Source: an uncultured Clostridia bacterium
Lineage (GTDB): Bacteria > Bacillota > Clostridia > Christensenellales > UBA3700
Direction of reading: 5' to 3'
NCBI GenBank assembly: GCA_945992255.1
Contig: CAMFVQ010000033.1
Span: forward strand, 1-35,986
Length of the DNA: 35,986 nucleotides
In this document: positions 7,529 to 15,225 of the stretch, in pieces
Layout: each line of letters begins with the position of its first letter
How positions within the stretch are numbered: position 1 is the first letter of the stretch
The notes under the pieces: model-generated
What the model was told of the DNA's origin: nothing
The model's input: only the letters and a program-made list of their open reading frames with translations
Databases searched by the model: none
Translations under genes and position numbers: made by a program

Positions 7529-7990
7529 ATGGACAATATAAAGATTATCGAAAACAACAAAAAAGCATACTTTGACTACTTCATCGAAGATACGATTGAG
7601 GCAGGCATTGTTTTGGTTGGCAGCGAGGTCAAGTCCATACGCCAAGGGCATATCAACATCAAAGACAGCTTTTGCACGATTGTTGATGGGGAAATGTGGC
7701 TTGTCAATGCACATATCCGCCCATACGAAAAAGGCAGTTTTTTCAACACCGAAGCCAAGCGCAACCGCAAATTGTTGCTTAGCAAAAAAGAAATCAACAA
7801 GCTCAGAGGCTATGTTACCCAAAAAGGTTTTACATTGGTGCCTACCAAAGTTTACTTCAAACAAGGGCTTGTCAAGGTGGAAGTTGGACTTGCCAAAGGT
7901 AAAGAATTGCACGACAAACGCAATTCTATCGCAGAAAAACAAACCAAGCGTGACTTGGACAGACAAATTAAACAATACAATGCTAGATAG
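7529..7990 (+). CDS. smpB: SsrA-binding protein SmpB
   Basis: A 153-residue protein with the SmpB signature throughout: KKAYFDYFI near the N-terminus, GSEVKSIR, the strand SHF-like region, KLLL, and the C-terminal tail KGKELHDKR followed by a basic helix that enters the ribosomal A site. SmpB binds tmRNA and delivers it to stalled ribosomes for trans-translation. Length is typical (150-160). The tmRNA gene itself is at 10234, in the same direction, after metY and metA. The start codon has no ribosome binding site; the -10 hexamer ends only eight bases before it. metY follows after 12 bases, so this is the first gene of an operon. Confidence 0.95.
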   Translation: MDNIKIIENNKKAYFDYFIEDTIEAGIVLVGSEVKSIRQGHINIKDSFCTIVDGEMWLVNAHIRPYEKGSFFNTEAKRNRKLLLSKKEINKLRGYVTQKGFTLVPTKVYFKQGLVKVEVGLAKGKELHDKRNSIAEKQTKRDLDRQIKQYNAR

Positions 7991-8002
7991 AGGAGAACAA
8001 AT

Positions 8003-9271
8003 ATGAAAATAGATACCAATTGTATTCAAGCAGGCTACACTCCAAAGAATGGCGAAGCAAGAATTTTGCCACTCTACCAAAGCACAACATTCGCTTACGA
8101 AACACCTGAGCAACTAGCTGATGTGTTCGACCTAAAAGACCCAGGATTTATGTACACTCGTCTTGGCAACCCAACTGTCAATGCTTTCGAGGACAAGATT
8201 GCCATTTTGGAAGGCGGTGTGGGTGCTCTTGCGACTTCTTCAGGTCAAGCCGCATCACTCCTTGCAATTCTCAATGTTTGCAACGCTGGCGACAACATTA
8301 TTGCAGTCAACAAAATCTATGGCGGTACTTTCAACCTACTCAACGTGACACTTCGCCGTATGGGAATTGACACTCGTTTTGTAGACCCAGAAGCTTCAGC
8401 TGAAGACATCGAAAAGCTTGTCGATGACAAGACCAAGGTTATTTTTGGCGAAACTGTTGCCAACCCAGCTATGTCTATTTTCGACTTTGACAAGTTCGTA
8501 GGCATTGGTAAAAAATACGGCATTTTGGTATATGTTGACAACACTTTGGCAACACCAATTTTGTGCAGACCACTCGATTGGGGTGCCAACATTGTGGTTC
8601 ACTCTACCACCAAATATATCGACGGACACGCAACTTGTGTGGGCGGAATGATTGTCGACGGAGGCAACTTTGACTTCACAGGCAACCCAAGATACCCAAT
8701 GTTCAACGAGCCAGATGAGAGCTATCACGGCATGGTATACCAAAGAGATTGTGGCAACAAGGCTTTTATCATCAAAGCAAGAGTCCAACTTCTCCGTGAC
8801 CTCGGCACAACTATGAGTCCATTCAACGCATTTTTGACCAACCTAGGTTGTGAAACTTTGCACCTCAGAATGGAAAGACACAGCTCCAACGCACTTCAAG
8901 TTGCCCAATTTTTGGAGTCAAATCCAAATGTAGAATGGGTTAGATATTGTGGATTGGAGCCCGACCCAAGCTATGCACTTGCCAGCAAATACTATGTAGG
9001 CAAAGGCTTTGGCGGTATGATTACTTTCGGCGCTAAGGGCGGCAGAGCAGGAGCAAACAAGGTGATGAAGAATCTCCAACTTGCCAAGATTGTTACTCAC
9101 GTAGCCGATGCAAGAACTTGTGTTTTGCACCCAGCCAGCACTACCCACAGACAACTTACCGATGCCCAACTCGTTGATTGTGGTATCAAGGACAACCTCA
9201 TCAGATTGTCGGTAGGTATCGAGGACGTCGAAGACATTATCGCAGACCTCGACCAAGCTTTGAAAGCCTAA
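8003..9271 (+). CDS. metY: O-acetylhomoserine sulfhydrylase (aminocarboxypropyltransferase)
   Basis: A 422-residue fold-type I PLP enzyme of the Cys/Met metabolism family. The N-terminus matches MetY (PLYQSTTFAYE), followed by YTRLGNPT, the SSGQAA segment, the VDNT strand and the PLP lysine in HSTTKYIDGH. The length (about 420-430) and the insert after the lysine distinguish MetY from the shorter MetB/MetC. It joins O-acetylhomoserine and sulfide to give homocysteine. AGAGGAG lies just upstream in the 12-base gap after smpB. metA follows after 21 bases and supplies its substrate, so the pair is a complete sulfhydrylation route. No SAM riboswitch or T-box is seen. Confidence 0.93.
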   Translation: MKIDTNCIQAGYTPKNGEARILPLYQSTTFAYETPEQLADVFDLKDPGFMYTRLGNPTVNAFEDKIAILEGGVGALATSSGQAASLLAILNVCNAGDNIIAVNKIYGGTFNLLNVTLRRMGIDTRFVDPEASAEDIEKLVDDKTKVIFGETVANPAMSIFDFDKFVGIGKKYGILVYVDNTLATPILCRPLDWGANIVVHSTTKYIDGHATCVGGMIVDGGNFDFTGNPRYPMFNEPDESYHGMVYQRDCGNKAFIIKARVQLLRDLGTTMSPFNAFLTNLGCETLHLRMERHSSNALQVAQFLESNPNVEWVRYCGLEPDPSYALASKYYVGKGFGGMITFGAKGGRAGANKVMKNLQLAKIVTHVADARTCVLHPASTTHRQLTDAQLVDCGIKDNLIRLSVGIEDVEDIIADLDQALKA

Positions 9272-9292
9272 ACTAGCACAAAGGAGAAAAAT

Positions 9293-10207
9293 ATGCCAAT
9301 CGTCATTCCAAAATCATTGCCAGCATTCCAAGTGCTGACCAAAGAGCGAATATTCGTTATGCCTGAGACGAGAGCAGCCAAGCAAGACATCAGACCTATC
9401 AAGATAGGCATTGTCAACTTGATGCCAACCAAGATAGACACCGAAACTCAACTCATGCGACTTTTGGGCAATTCTCCACTCCAGATAGAAATCACTTTGG
9501 TGGGTATGGAAAGCTATCAGTCACGCCATACTTCACTAGAACACATGGAAAAATTCTACAAGTCATTCGAGCAAATCAAAGACCAAAAGTTCGACGGAAT
9601 GCTCATCACAGGCGCTCCAGTCGAACAAATGGCTTTCGAGGAAGTTGCTTATTGGCAAGAGTTGACCAAGATTATGGATTTTTGTGAAACCAATGTCACC
9701 TCGACAATATATATATGTTGGGGAGCGCAGGCAGGCTTGTATTATCACTATGGCATAGGCAAGCACGACCTCGACAAAAAGCTGTTCGGCGTATGTAGCA
9801 ACACGGCGTGCGACACCAAAGAATTGTTGCTCAAAGGTATGGACGACACCATTTATATTCCAATGTCACGCCACACTGCTGTAAACGATGAAGAAATCAG
9901 ACAAAATCCACTTCTCAAACCGCTTGCTTATGGCGATGATTGTGGTTATAGCATTGTCAAGAGCCGTGACAACCGCAAATTTTTCTTTATGGGACACAGC
10001 GAGTACGACAGAGAAACACTCCGCAACGAGTACCTCCGTGACAAGGACAAGGGCTTGGACATTGAGCCACCATTCAACTACTTTGTGGGCAGAGATATCC
10101 GCAAAATCGATATGAAATGGAAGTCCACCGCCAACTTGCTGTTCTATAATTGGCTCAACTATTATGTATATCAAGTGACACCATACGATATACTCAAAAT
10201 CAAATAA
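9293..10207 (+). CDS. metA: Homoserine O-acetyltransferase, MetA family
   Basis: A 304-residue MetA-fold acyltransferase. The catalytic Cys142 is in CWGAQAG, with His234 and Glu236 in GHSEYD and the conserved lysine in LMPTK. Residue 111, which sets acyl-donor choice in this family, is Glu (TGAPVEQ) rather than the Gly of succinyl-CoA enzymes, so acetyl-CoA is the predicted donor. This fits the neighbouring MetY, which needs O-acetylhomoserine. AAAGGAG precedes the ATG. It is third in the smpB-metY-metA run. The annotation tradition of calling this protein homoserine O-succinyltransferase would be misleading here. Confidence 0.93.
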   Translation: MPIVIPKSLPAFQVLTKERIFVMPETRAAKQDIRPIKIGIVNLMPTKIDTETQLMRLLGNSPLQIEITLVGMESYQSRHTSLEHMEKFYKSFEQIKDQKFDGMLITGAPVEQMAFEEVAYWQELTKIMDFCETNVTSTIYICWGAQAGLYYHYGIGKHDLDKKLFGVCSNTACDTKELLLKGMDDTIYIPMSRHTAVNDEEIRQNPLLKPLAYGDDCGYSIVKSRDNRKFFFMGHSEYDRETLRNEYLRDKDKGLDIEPPFNYFVGRDIRKIDMKWKSTANLLFYNWLNYYVYQVTPYDILKIK

Positions 10208-10211
10208 AAAC

Positions 10212-10229
10212 ACGCACCAGTTGGTGCGT
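10212..10229 (+). other. Hairpin between metA and ssrA
   Basis: ACGCACC (10212-10218) and GGTGCGT (10223-10229) form a perfect stem five bases after the metA stop. Only two T residues follow before the tmRNA begins at 10234, so it is a poor terminator. It may protect the metA 3' end or guide 5' processing of the tmRNA precursor. Confidence 0.5.
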
Positions 10230-10233
10230 TCGT

Positions 10234-10576
10234 GGGGATGTTTCGGATTCGACAAGGAAACAGACGACACGGTAAGCATACCGAAGGCTCGGCTTCGTAA
10301 AAACGGAAACTAAATTTAAACGCAAAAAATAACACAGTTGCTATTGCTGCTTAATTAGCATAGCTGTCGCCTAAGTTCTCCACGCACTTAGATACGGCAT
10401 CAACCAGTGGAACAGGGCAGTGCGGAGCGTCCCGAACGCATTGCAAGACTAGGGACTTGTTTGTGGAAGCTTTGTTGCTTTGACTCCCCCAAAGACCTAC
10501 CCAAAGTAAACTAAGTATGTAGAAAGCCTTGTAAGAATTTTTTTGGACGCGGGTTCGACTCCCGCCATCTCCACCA
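10234..10576 (+). ncRNA. ssrA: tmRNA (transfer-messenger RNA)
   Basis: A 343-base tmRNA. The 5' end GGGGATG pairs with CATCTCC before the encoded ACCA (10573-10576), and the T-arm GCGGGTTCGACTCCCGC is intact. The tag reading frame runs from the resume codon GCA (10322) to TAA (10352-10354) and encodes AKNNTVAIAA, so the full tag with the charged alanine is 11 residues and ends in the AA expected by ClpXP-type proteases. It tags proteins made on broken mRNAs and frees stalled ribosomes with SmpB. No -35/-10 pair is positioned to start at 10234, so it is probably cut from the smpB-metY-metA transcript or driven from a site inside metA. A predicted protein on the opposite strand here is spurious. 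Confidence 0.95.
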
Positions 10577-10582
10577 TCTGAA

Positions 10583-10641
10583 AACACTATCAACATCTGA
10601 ACCCCTATGGTCCGATTGTTGATAGTGTTGTTTCTTTTTCT
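10583..10641 (+). terminator. ssrA terminator
   Basis: AACACTATCAACA (10583-10595) pairs perfectly with the complement at 10617-10629 across a 21-base loop, followed by a T-rich tail. It begins six bases after the encoded ACCA end. Confidence 0.85.
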
Positions 10642-10669
10642 TCAGTATTTATGCGGTATTTAGTATTTT

Positions 10670-11982
10670 TGTTTGCATTTTAGTTATCGGACTAAAAACT
10701 GTAAAAAGTGAAAAATTGAGAATAAAAACAAAAATATTTTCATTTTCGAATCCCGCTTGTCCGATTGAGTTATGCAAAATCTTCAGATTTTTCTTTATAT
10801 TCACGTTCTTTTTGATTAGGAGTCTTGTATTGCAGTTTTGCATGAGGGCGTCGTTCGTTGTAAAAAGTGATATAGTCGTCAACGGCGTGATAAAATTCTC
10901 TCTCTGAGCGATACTTTTTTCTGTACAATTCTTCCCGTTTGAGCGATGCAAAGAAGGATTCCATAACGGAGTTATCGTATGGAACGTAAGCACGAGAAAA
11001 TGAATGTGTAATTTGCAATGATTTGAGATAATCGTTTAATCCTTTTGAAATATAATTTGCACCTCGATCGGTATGAAAAATAAGAGAGGTAGAGGGTTTT
11101 CGTTCATCATATGCTACCTTAAAAGTCGTTTTCACGAGTTGGGTACTGTTGTTTTTACCTATTTTGTATGCAATAACTTTTCTTGCATACAAATCAATAA
11201 TAGCGCATATGTAGTGATTATTATTGTTACACTTAAAATACGTGACGTCGCTTATCCATACTTGATTAGGAGCATTTGTATGAAATTCTTGATTGATATA
11301 GTTTTTGTGTTGCCGAACATTATCGTTATAATATTTTTTCGCGCCTTGCCGAATGCTTGTAATTCCTATATCGCTCATTAAACTTTGAACCATATTTACT
11401 GATGTTTTTATGCCACGACTACATAATACTGCCGTGATTTTTGCCGCACCAAATATTTGATTGCTATCATCATATATTTCTTGAATTTGGCCTCGCAACA
11501 TTTCTCTGCGTTTTGCGTAGCAAGTATTATCTCTTTTGTTGCGGAAAATATGGTTGTAATACGTTCCTCTTGGAATGTCCAAAGCATCGCATAGCATATG
11601 AACGCTGTATTCATTAGAGAGACGTTCTGCAGCACGCAACTTGTCTTTTAATGGTGAATCTTGCAGTACATTTGCTTTTTTAATAATTTCGATAATGCCT
11701 TCAAGTCGTATTATTTTTGCTTCTAGCAACTTGAAATTGTGTAGAGTTAACTTTTTGCTGTTGGCTTGTTTTTGCTCACTTTGGGATTCGGCTAGCCATT
11801 TATAAAAAGTACTTTTGGAAATTCCAATATCGTTGATGATTTTTAATGGTGATTCACGGTAGTTAGTATATCTTTTTATAGCGTTTTGTTTTTCTTCTGA
11901 CGAATGTTTTCTTGTCATAGCATTATCCCCTTACTGTTTGAATTGATAGAAGTATTATATAGCGTTTTCAAAATATAAAACA
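10670..11982 (-). mobile_element. IS3-family insertion sequence (IS150-like)
   Basis: The element carries the transposase below. Proposed ends are TGTTTGCATTTTAG at 10670 and, on the other strand, TGTTTTATATTTTG starting at 11982. They share TGTTT and ATTTT with a one-base gap, so they are imperfect inverted repeats. I see no clear 3-4 base target duplication, so the borders are approximate. It sits about 30 bases after the ssrA terminator. An apparent tRNA T-loop remnant at 10745 lies inside it. Confidence 0.6.
10770..11918 (-). CDS. IS3-family transposase, single fused ORF
   Basis: A 382-residue transposase. Residues 1-55 form an HTH (KSTFYKWL), followed by a leucine-rich coiled segment (about 60-90), an HTH_21-type region and the rve integrase core. 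The catalytic triad is Asp in WISDVTYF, Asp in HTDRGANY and Glu in VMESFFASLK, with exactly 35 residues between the second Asp and Glu. Most IS3 members split this into OrfA and OrfB joined by a -1 frameshift; here both parts are in one open frame. AAGGGG precedes the ATG. The frame looks intact, so the element may be active. Confidence 0.9.
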   Translation of the reverse strand: MTRKHSSEEKQNAIKRYTNYRESPLKIINDIGISKSTFYKWLAESQSEQKQANSKKLTLHNFKLLEAKIIRLEGIIEIIKKANVLQDSPLKDKLRAAERLSNEYSVHMLCDALDIPRGTYYNHIFRNKRDNTCYAKRREMLRGQIQEIYDDSNQIFGAAKITAVLCSRGIKTSVNMVQSLMSDIGITSIRQGAKKYYNDNVRQHKNYINQEFHTNAPNQVWISDVTYFKCNNNNHYICAIIDLYARKVIAYKIGKNNSTQLVKTTFKVAYDERKPSTSLIFHTDRGANYISKGLNDYLKSLQITHSFSRAYVPYDNSVMESFFASLKREELYRKKYRSEREFYHAVDDYITFYNERRPHAKLQYKTPNQKEREYKEKSEDFA

Positions 11983-12004
11983 AGATGGATATGGTAAAAT
12001 GAAA

Positions 12005-12032
12005 AACAAAAAACTACGGCATATAGCCGTAG
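12005..12032 (-). terminator. Terminator of the ATPase gene
   Basis: CTACGGC (12014-12020) and GCCGTAG (12026-12032) form a perfect stem. Read on the minus strand it is followed by TTTTTTGTTTTTC. It lies 18 bases beyond the ATPase stop codon. Confidence 0.8.
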
Positions 12033-12049
12033 CAGAGAATAATTGTTAT

Positions 12050-13480
12050 TTAAGTTATCGAAACTATATCTTTTGCGCACACCAAAATTGTATTGTCGTG
12101 CAAAGCCGCATACTTTTTTACGGCATCTGTAAAACCGGAAAGAGAAAACAGATAGAAATAGTTGTTGCCTTCAAGGAAAACTTTTGATTGTAGTTTTTTC
12201 AGTTGTTGCATGTCGAAGGCTTCGTTGGTAAATTTGCATTCGCCATAAATGAAGTTTTTCTTTTGGTTGTCGGGAGCCAAAATATCAATTTCGAGATTGA
12301 CAGATTGCTTTTTGCGATCTATTATTTGGGTTGTTTTGCCCCAATACCTCGATGCGTTGTGAATTCTGAACGGCAAACGATTACCCTTGTTTAAGATATA
12401 TAGATAATCTAGACAGACCTTTTCAAACGGTTTGGAGGCAAAATCGTGGAGATTGTTTTTGATAGAATTGTCCCAAATGCCATCGATATCGTCGTTTTCG
12501 AGATCGGTTAGGTTGCGATATGCAAAAGCATACCAAAAGCGGAAGAAATTGTCTGTCAAAACATAATTGCCTTTTGTCGTATTGTTTTTTTCCTTGTCAG
12601 AGGAAAGAGCAGGGGATTCTTTTTCAACAATAGAAATCTCGATTAGGTTTTTGAGATATACACTCAGTTTGCTTTTTTCAAGCTGAGTTTTGCTCAAAAT
12701 GTCGCTGAAAGAGTTGTTGCCAAGGGCAATCGCCTCAACGATTGTGTTGTAGACAGATGTTTCTCTCAGTTCTTGTTTCAAAAGAAATTCCACCTCATTA
12801 TACAGCGAACAACCTTTGCGAAGAATATTTTGTTTCACATTGTCTTCCAAAGAAAGATTGCTGTTAAATTGTCTCAAATAATGCGGCACGCCACCCAGTA
12901 TAGAGTATGCTAAAAGCTTGTCTTCATCAGAAAAGTTAGGAAAGAATTTGATAGCATCGTGGTAAGGCAAAGGCTTGATTTTATAAATACCAGTCGTCCT
13001 ACCATACAGCGGATTTTTTTCGGCAAGCAGTTCTTTTTCAATAAAACTCATTGCACTTCCGCAAAGAATAATCATTACATTTTCGTGACGCAATTTTTCA
13101 TCCCACAAAACTTGCAAAATCGACGGAATGCTCTCATTTGTTTTGCATGCATAAGGGAATTCGTCTATGATAAGCAGTTTCTTTTTGTTTGTATTGAGGT
13201 GCAGACAAGAAGAAAAAGCGGCTTCCCAGCTCGAGAAGCAATCAACATACTCGAATGCGGGAATGTTGTAGGAGTGGATTTTGTTCGTAAACGACTGAAG
13301 CTGTATCTTGTCGGTGTATTCTCGACAAGTGTAAAAAACACAAGGCTTGTCTTTGCAAAATTCGTTCAAAAGTTCGGTTTTGCCAACACGGCGCCTGCCA
13401 TACAACACGACAAATTCTGCACGATCAGATGAGTAAGCATCGTTCAAAAACTTTAATTCGGGTTCTCTTCCTATAAACAT
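12050..13480 (-). CDS. DUF234-type ATP-binding protein (archaeal-ATPase-like)
   Basis: A 476-residue STAND/AAA-like ATPase. The N-terminus FIGREPEL leads to a Walker A (GRRRVGKTELL, about residues 28-38), a Walker B (LLIIDEFPYA) and a sensor (IILCGSAMSF). A winged-helix segment follows. The C-terminal DUF234 region has EIDILAP followed by YGECKF, the D...ExK spacing of a PD-(D/E)XK nuclease fold. Such proteins are abundant in gut bacteria and of unknown function. ATG 13480 is chosen because GGAGG lies five bases upstream; the frame is open further to 13501 without a site. It sits between an IS and a defence cassette, so it may be part of the same accessory region. A defence role is inference only. 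Confidence 0.8.
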   Translation of the reverse strand: MFIGREPELKFLNDAYSSDRAEFVVLYGRRRVGKTELLNEFCKDKPCVFYTCREYTDKIQLQSFTNKIHSYNIPAFEYVDCFSSWEAAFSSCLHLNTNKKKLLIIDEFPYACKTNESIPSILQVLWDEKLRHENVMIILCGSAMSFIEKELLAEKNPLYGRTTGIYKIKPLPYHDAIKFFPNFSDEDKLLAYSILGGVPHYLRQFNSNLSLEDNVKQNILRKGCSLYNEVEFLLKQELRETSVYNTIVEAIALGNNSFSDILSKTQLEKSKLSVYLKNLIEISIVEKESPALSSDKEKNNTTKGNYVLTDNFFRFWYAFAYRNLTDLENDDIDGIWDNSIKNNLHDFASKPFEKVCLDYLYILNKGNRLPFRIHNASRYWGKTTQIIDRKKQSVNLEIDILAPDNQKKNFIYGECKFTNEAFDMQQLKKLQSKVFLEGNNYFYLFSLSGFTDAVKKYAALHDNTILVCAKDIVSIT

Positions 13481-13512
13481 AACGCCCTCCATAGCTAGCA
13501 TAATCTAAAATA

Positions 13513-13530
13513 GTCAAATCACGATTTGAC
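13513..13530. promoter_or_regulatory. Palindromic operator-like site before the ATPase gene
   Basis: GTCAAATC and GATTTGAC form a perfect 8+8 dyad with a two-base centre, 33 bases before the ATPase start codon. On the minus strand a TTGTCA lies at its upstream edge and AT-rich -10 candidates downstream, so the dyad would lie between -35 and -10. A repressor site is the simplest reading. The rest of the 13531-13800 spacer is AT-rich, with a 9-bp hairpin at 13601-13624, and no gene is evident. Confidence 0.4.
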
Positions 13531-13803
13531 AATATTATTATAGCCGACATAATGATTGTTGTCAATATGAAAATGTTAAAAATAAAAGGATTTACATTAT
13601 TTTGTTCAAAAAGCGTTGAACAAACAAAAAACACTCGATTTATCGAATTGTGGTTAAGCGGTGATGTTGAAATTAAGGTTGGTGCGGGGAAATAAACCTA
13701 GTTATTACTTTTTATATTGTGAAAGTAAAAATAATAAAAACTTAAAATGAGAAAAATTGAAAATTCTGTTTTGGGAGTTCTTCTTATGTATTATCAAAAG
13801 ACC

Positions 13804-13831
13804 TTGAAAAACTGACCGGATATGATATAAT
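13804..13831 (+). promoter_or_regulatory. Promoter of the defence cassette
   Basis: TTGAAA (13804-13809), a 16-base spacer and TATAAT (13826-13831), 23 bases before the first ATG. The leader would be about 17 bases and contains AGGGGGAG (13844-13851). This is the only strong promoter seen for the four-gene run. Confidence 0.7.
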
Positions 13832-13854
13832 AATATGGTAGAGAGGGGGAGTAA

Positions 13855-14469
13855 ATGATTAAATTAGTTACAAAGAAAGCAAGTTCAGAAGCAAGACAAA
13901 GGGCAGATAAAATTATTCGTGACGTACATAAGAAGTTAGGTAAAGAATACAAATTTTTTTGTCGTCCGATAGGCTCACAAACAAGAAGGTGTATTGTTCA
14001 AGATAAAAATGGAAAGTATGATTTAGATTATCAAATAGTATTGACTGAAAACTCTAAAGGAAAGATGGACCCCACAAGTATTAAGAAGAAGTTTTTATGG
14101 GCGTTTACATCAGTTAAGAAGAATAATGAAAAGGTTGAAGATTCTACAACTGTTATAACAGTAAGATGCTCGAAAGATGTTAATAATTTTAATGTTAAAA
14201 CAGAGAAGTTTTCTTTTGATTTTGTGATTATAAGTCCGGATGAAACTTGTCGTATCAGAAGAAACGGTAACAATCAATATACGTGGGTTCAACTTCCGAC
14301 GAAACATACGGATATATATAATCGTTATAAAGCAATGAGTTTTGAACAACAAAAAGATTTATTAGAGAACTATTTGTTACCGAAAATTATTAAAGAAAAA
14401 CAAAAAGATGAATCGCAACGTCGTGCTACTATTGACATATTTTTGGAAGAGGTTAATAACTATTTGTGA
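13855..14469 (+). CDS. Pol-beta-like nucleotidyltransferase, defence cassette
   Basis: A 204-residue protein with the hallmarks of a nucleotidyltransferase fold: GS at 40-41 (RPIGSQTRR), DxD at Asp56/Asp58 (KYDLDYQIVL) and a third acidic strand with Asp122 (FSFDFVI). These are the three metal-binding acidic positions of MNT, CD-NTase and related enzymes. The GS-to-DxD gap of 14 residues is a little long, and the protein is shorter than typical CD-NTases (about 300) but longer than MntA antitoxins (about 100-150). The C-terminus is helical and charged. It is followed directly by a HEPN-motif protein, which recalls MNT-HEPN pairs, in which the transferase AMPylates the HEPN toxin. Whether it modifies protein, makes a nucleotide signal or does something else cannot be told. 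Confidence 0.55.
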   Translation: MIKLVTKKASSEARQRADKIIRDVHKKLGKEYKFFCRPIGSQTRRCIVQDKNGKYDLDYQIVLTENSKGKMDPTSIKKKFLWAFTSVKKNNEKVEDSTTVITVRCSKDVNNFNVKTEKFSFDFVIISPDETCRIRRNGNNQYTWVQLPTKHTDIYNRYKAMSFEQQKDLLENYLLPKIIKEKQKDESQRRATIDIFLEEVNNYL

Positions 14470-14483
14470 CGGAGAGAAATGCT

Positions 14484-15158
14484 ATGACGAAAGATGAACT
14501 ACTGTCGTTTATTGAATTTAAAAATGAAAAGGAAAAGGAAGAAGCAGAGTTTTATTTGTCGGTGAAGGGGATTGAGCTTCATCGCAGAGTTCTTGATTTT
14601 TTAGGGTTTTCATTTTCTTCTGATGAAAAAGTTCCATGGCATAAGGTGTCTAAACTTTTAAGAACAGATAAAGCAACAAGAGATGTGATATATATTTATC
14701 TTGCTACTTTAGAAGAGTATATCCGAGCATTTATTTCTAATAAATACGGAAACGATCTACAGCAAAATTTTTGGGTTAACGGTTGGGGAGAAAGAAACCG
14801 GATTAAAGAGAATATTGAGAGAGGGCAAGAATTATTTGAAGTGCTTGAAAATACTGAATTTGGCTGTTTAATTAAACAAGTAGAAAATCTTCCTATTGAA
14901 GATAAAGCTCAACTATTCGGTATTTCTTATTGCAAAAAGAATTTAGATGCCGTGAAAGAGTTAAGGAATGCTGTAAGTCATCATAAATTTTTAGCAAGTT
15001 ATCAACTTAAGGCTTGTATTATTGATGGCGTTGAAGGTTATAGTTTGATAGATAATATAAAGAATTTACGACAACTGTTGCCAGAAAGATATCGTTTCGG
15101 GAATAACGGGCAAGGTGGAATAACAGCAGAGTTAAAGAAAATCGGGATAAATTTATGA
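14484..15158 (+). CDS. HEPN-motif protein, candidate RNase effector
   Basis: A 224-residue mainly helical protein. ELRNAVSHH at 159-167 contains Rx4H (Arg161, His166), the catalytic motif of HEPN ribonucleases, inside a helix near the end of a bundle, as in Abi-like HEPN proteins. ATG 14484 is chosen for GGAGAG seven bases upstream; a GTG at 14466 overlapping the previous stop has no good site. The 14-base gap shows cotranscription with the nucleotidyltransferase. HEPN proteins next to such transferases are usually toxins of toxin-antitoxin or abortive-infection systems. The remaining sequence matches no family I can name, so function rests on the motif and the neighbours. Confidence 0.55.
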   Translation: MTKDELLSFIEFKNEKEKEEAEFYLSVKGIELHRRVLDFLGFSFSSDEKVPWHKVSKLLRTDKATRDVIYIYLATLEEYIRAFISNKYGNDLQQNFWVNGWGERNRIKENIERGQELFEVLENTEFGCLIKQVENLPIEDKAQLFGISYCKKNLDAVKELRNAVSHHKFLASYQLKACIIDGVEGYSLIDNIKNLRQLLPERYRFGNNGQGGITAELKKIGINL

Positions 15159-15225
15159 TTAGATATTGTTTGTCATCGAGAACGCGTTTGATAAGAAAGA
15201 AGTTTGAGACAGAAGGAAGGAAATT

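Noticed and set aside
7990-8003. Possible SAM riboswitch or T-box before metY
   Set aside because: The gap to smpB is only 12 bases and holds just a ribosome binding site.
8396-8788. Long minus-strand frames opposite metY, carB and the giant protein
   Set aside because: They are shadows of biased codon use in the real genes; none has a ribosome binding site or recognisable domain.
10351-10596. Open frame on the minus strand across the tmRNA
   Set aside because: It is a known type of spurious protein made by translating the complement of ssrA; the RNA gene explains the sequence fully.
10741-10772. TTCGAATCCCGC, resembling a tRNA T-loop, suggesting a tRNA fragment or attachment site
   Set aside because: No acceptor stem, D-arm or anticodon arm is nearby, and it lies inside the insertion sequence next to the transposase stop codon.
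13616-13650. CTCGATTTATCGA as a sixth copy of the dispersed palindrome
   Set aside because: It lacks the TGTAT centre and the T-rich right arm, so chance similarity is as likely.
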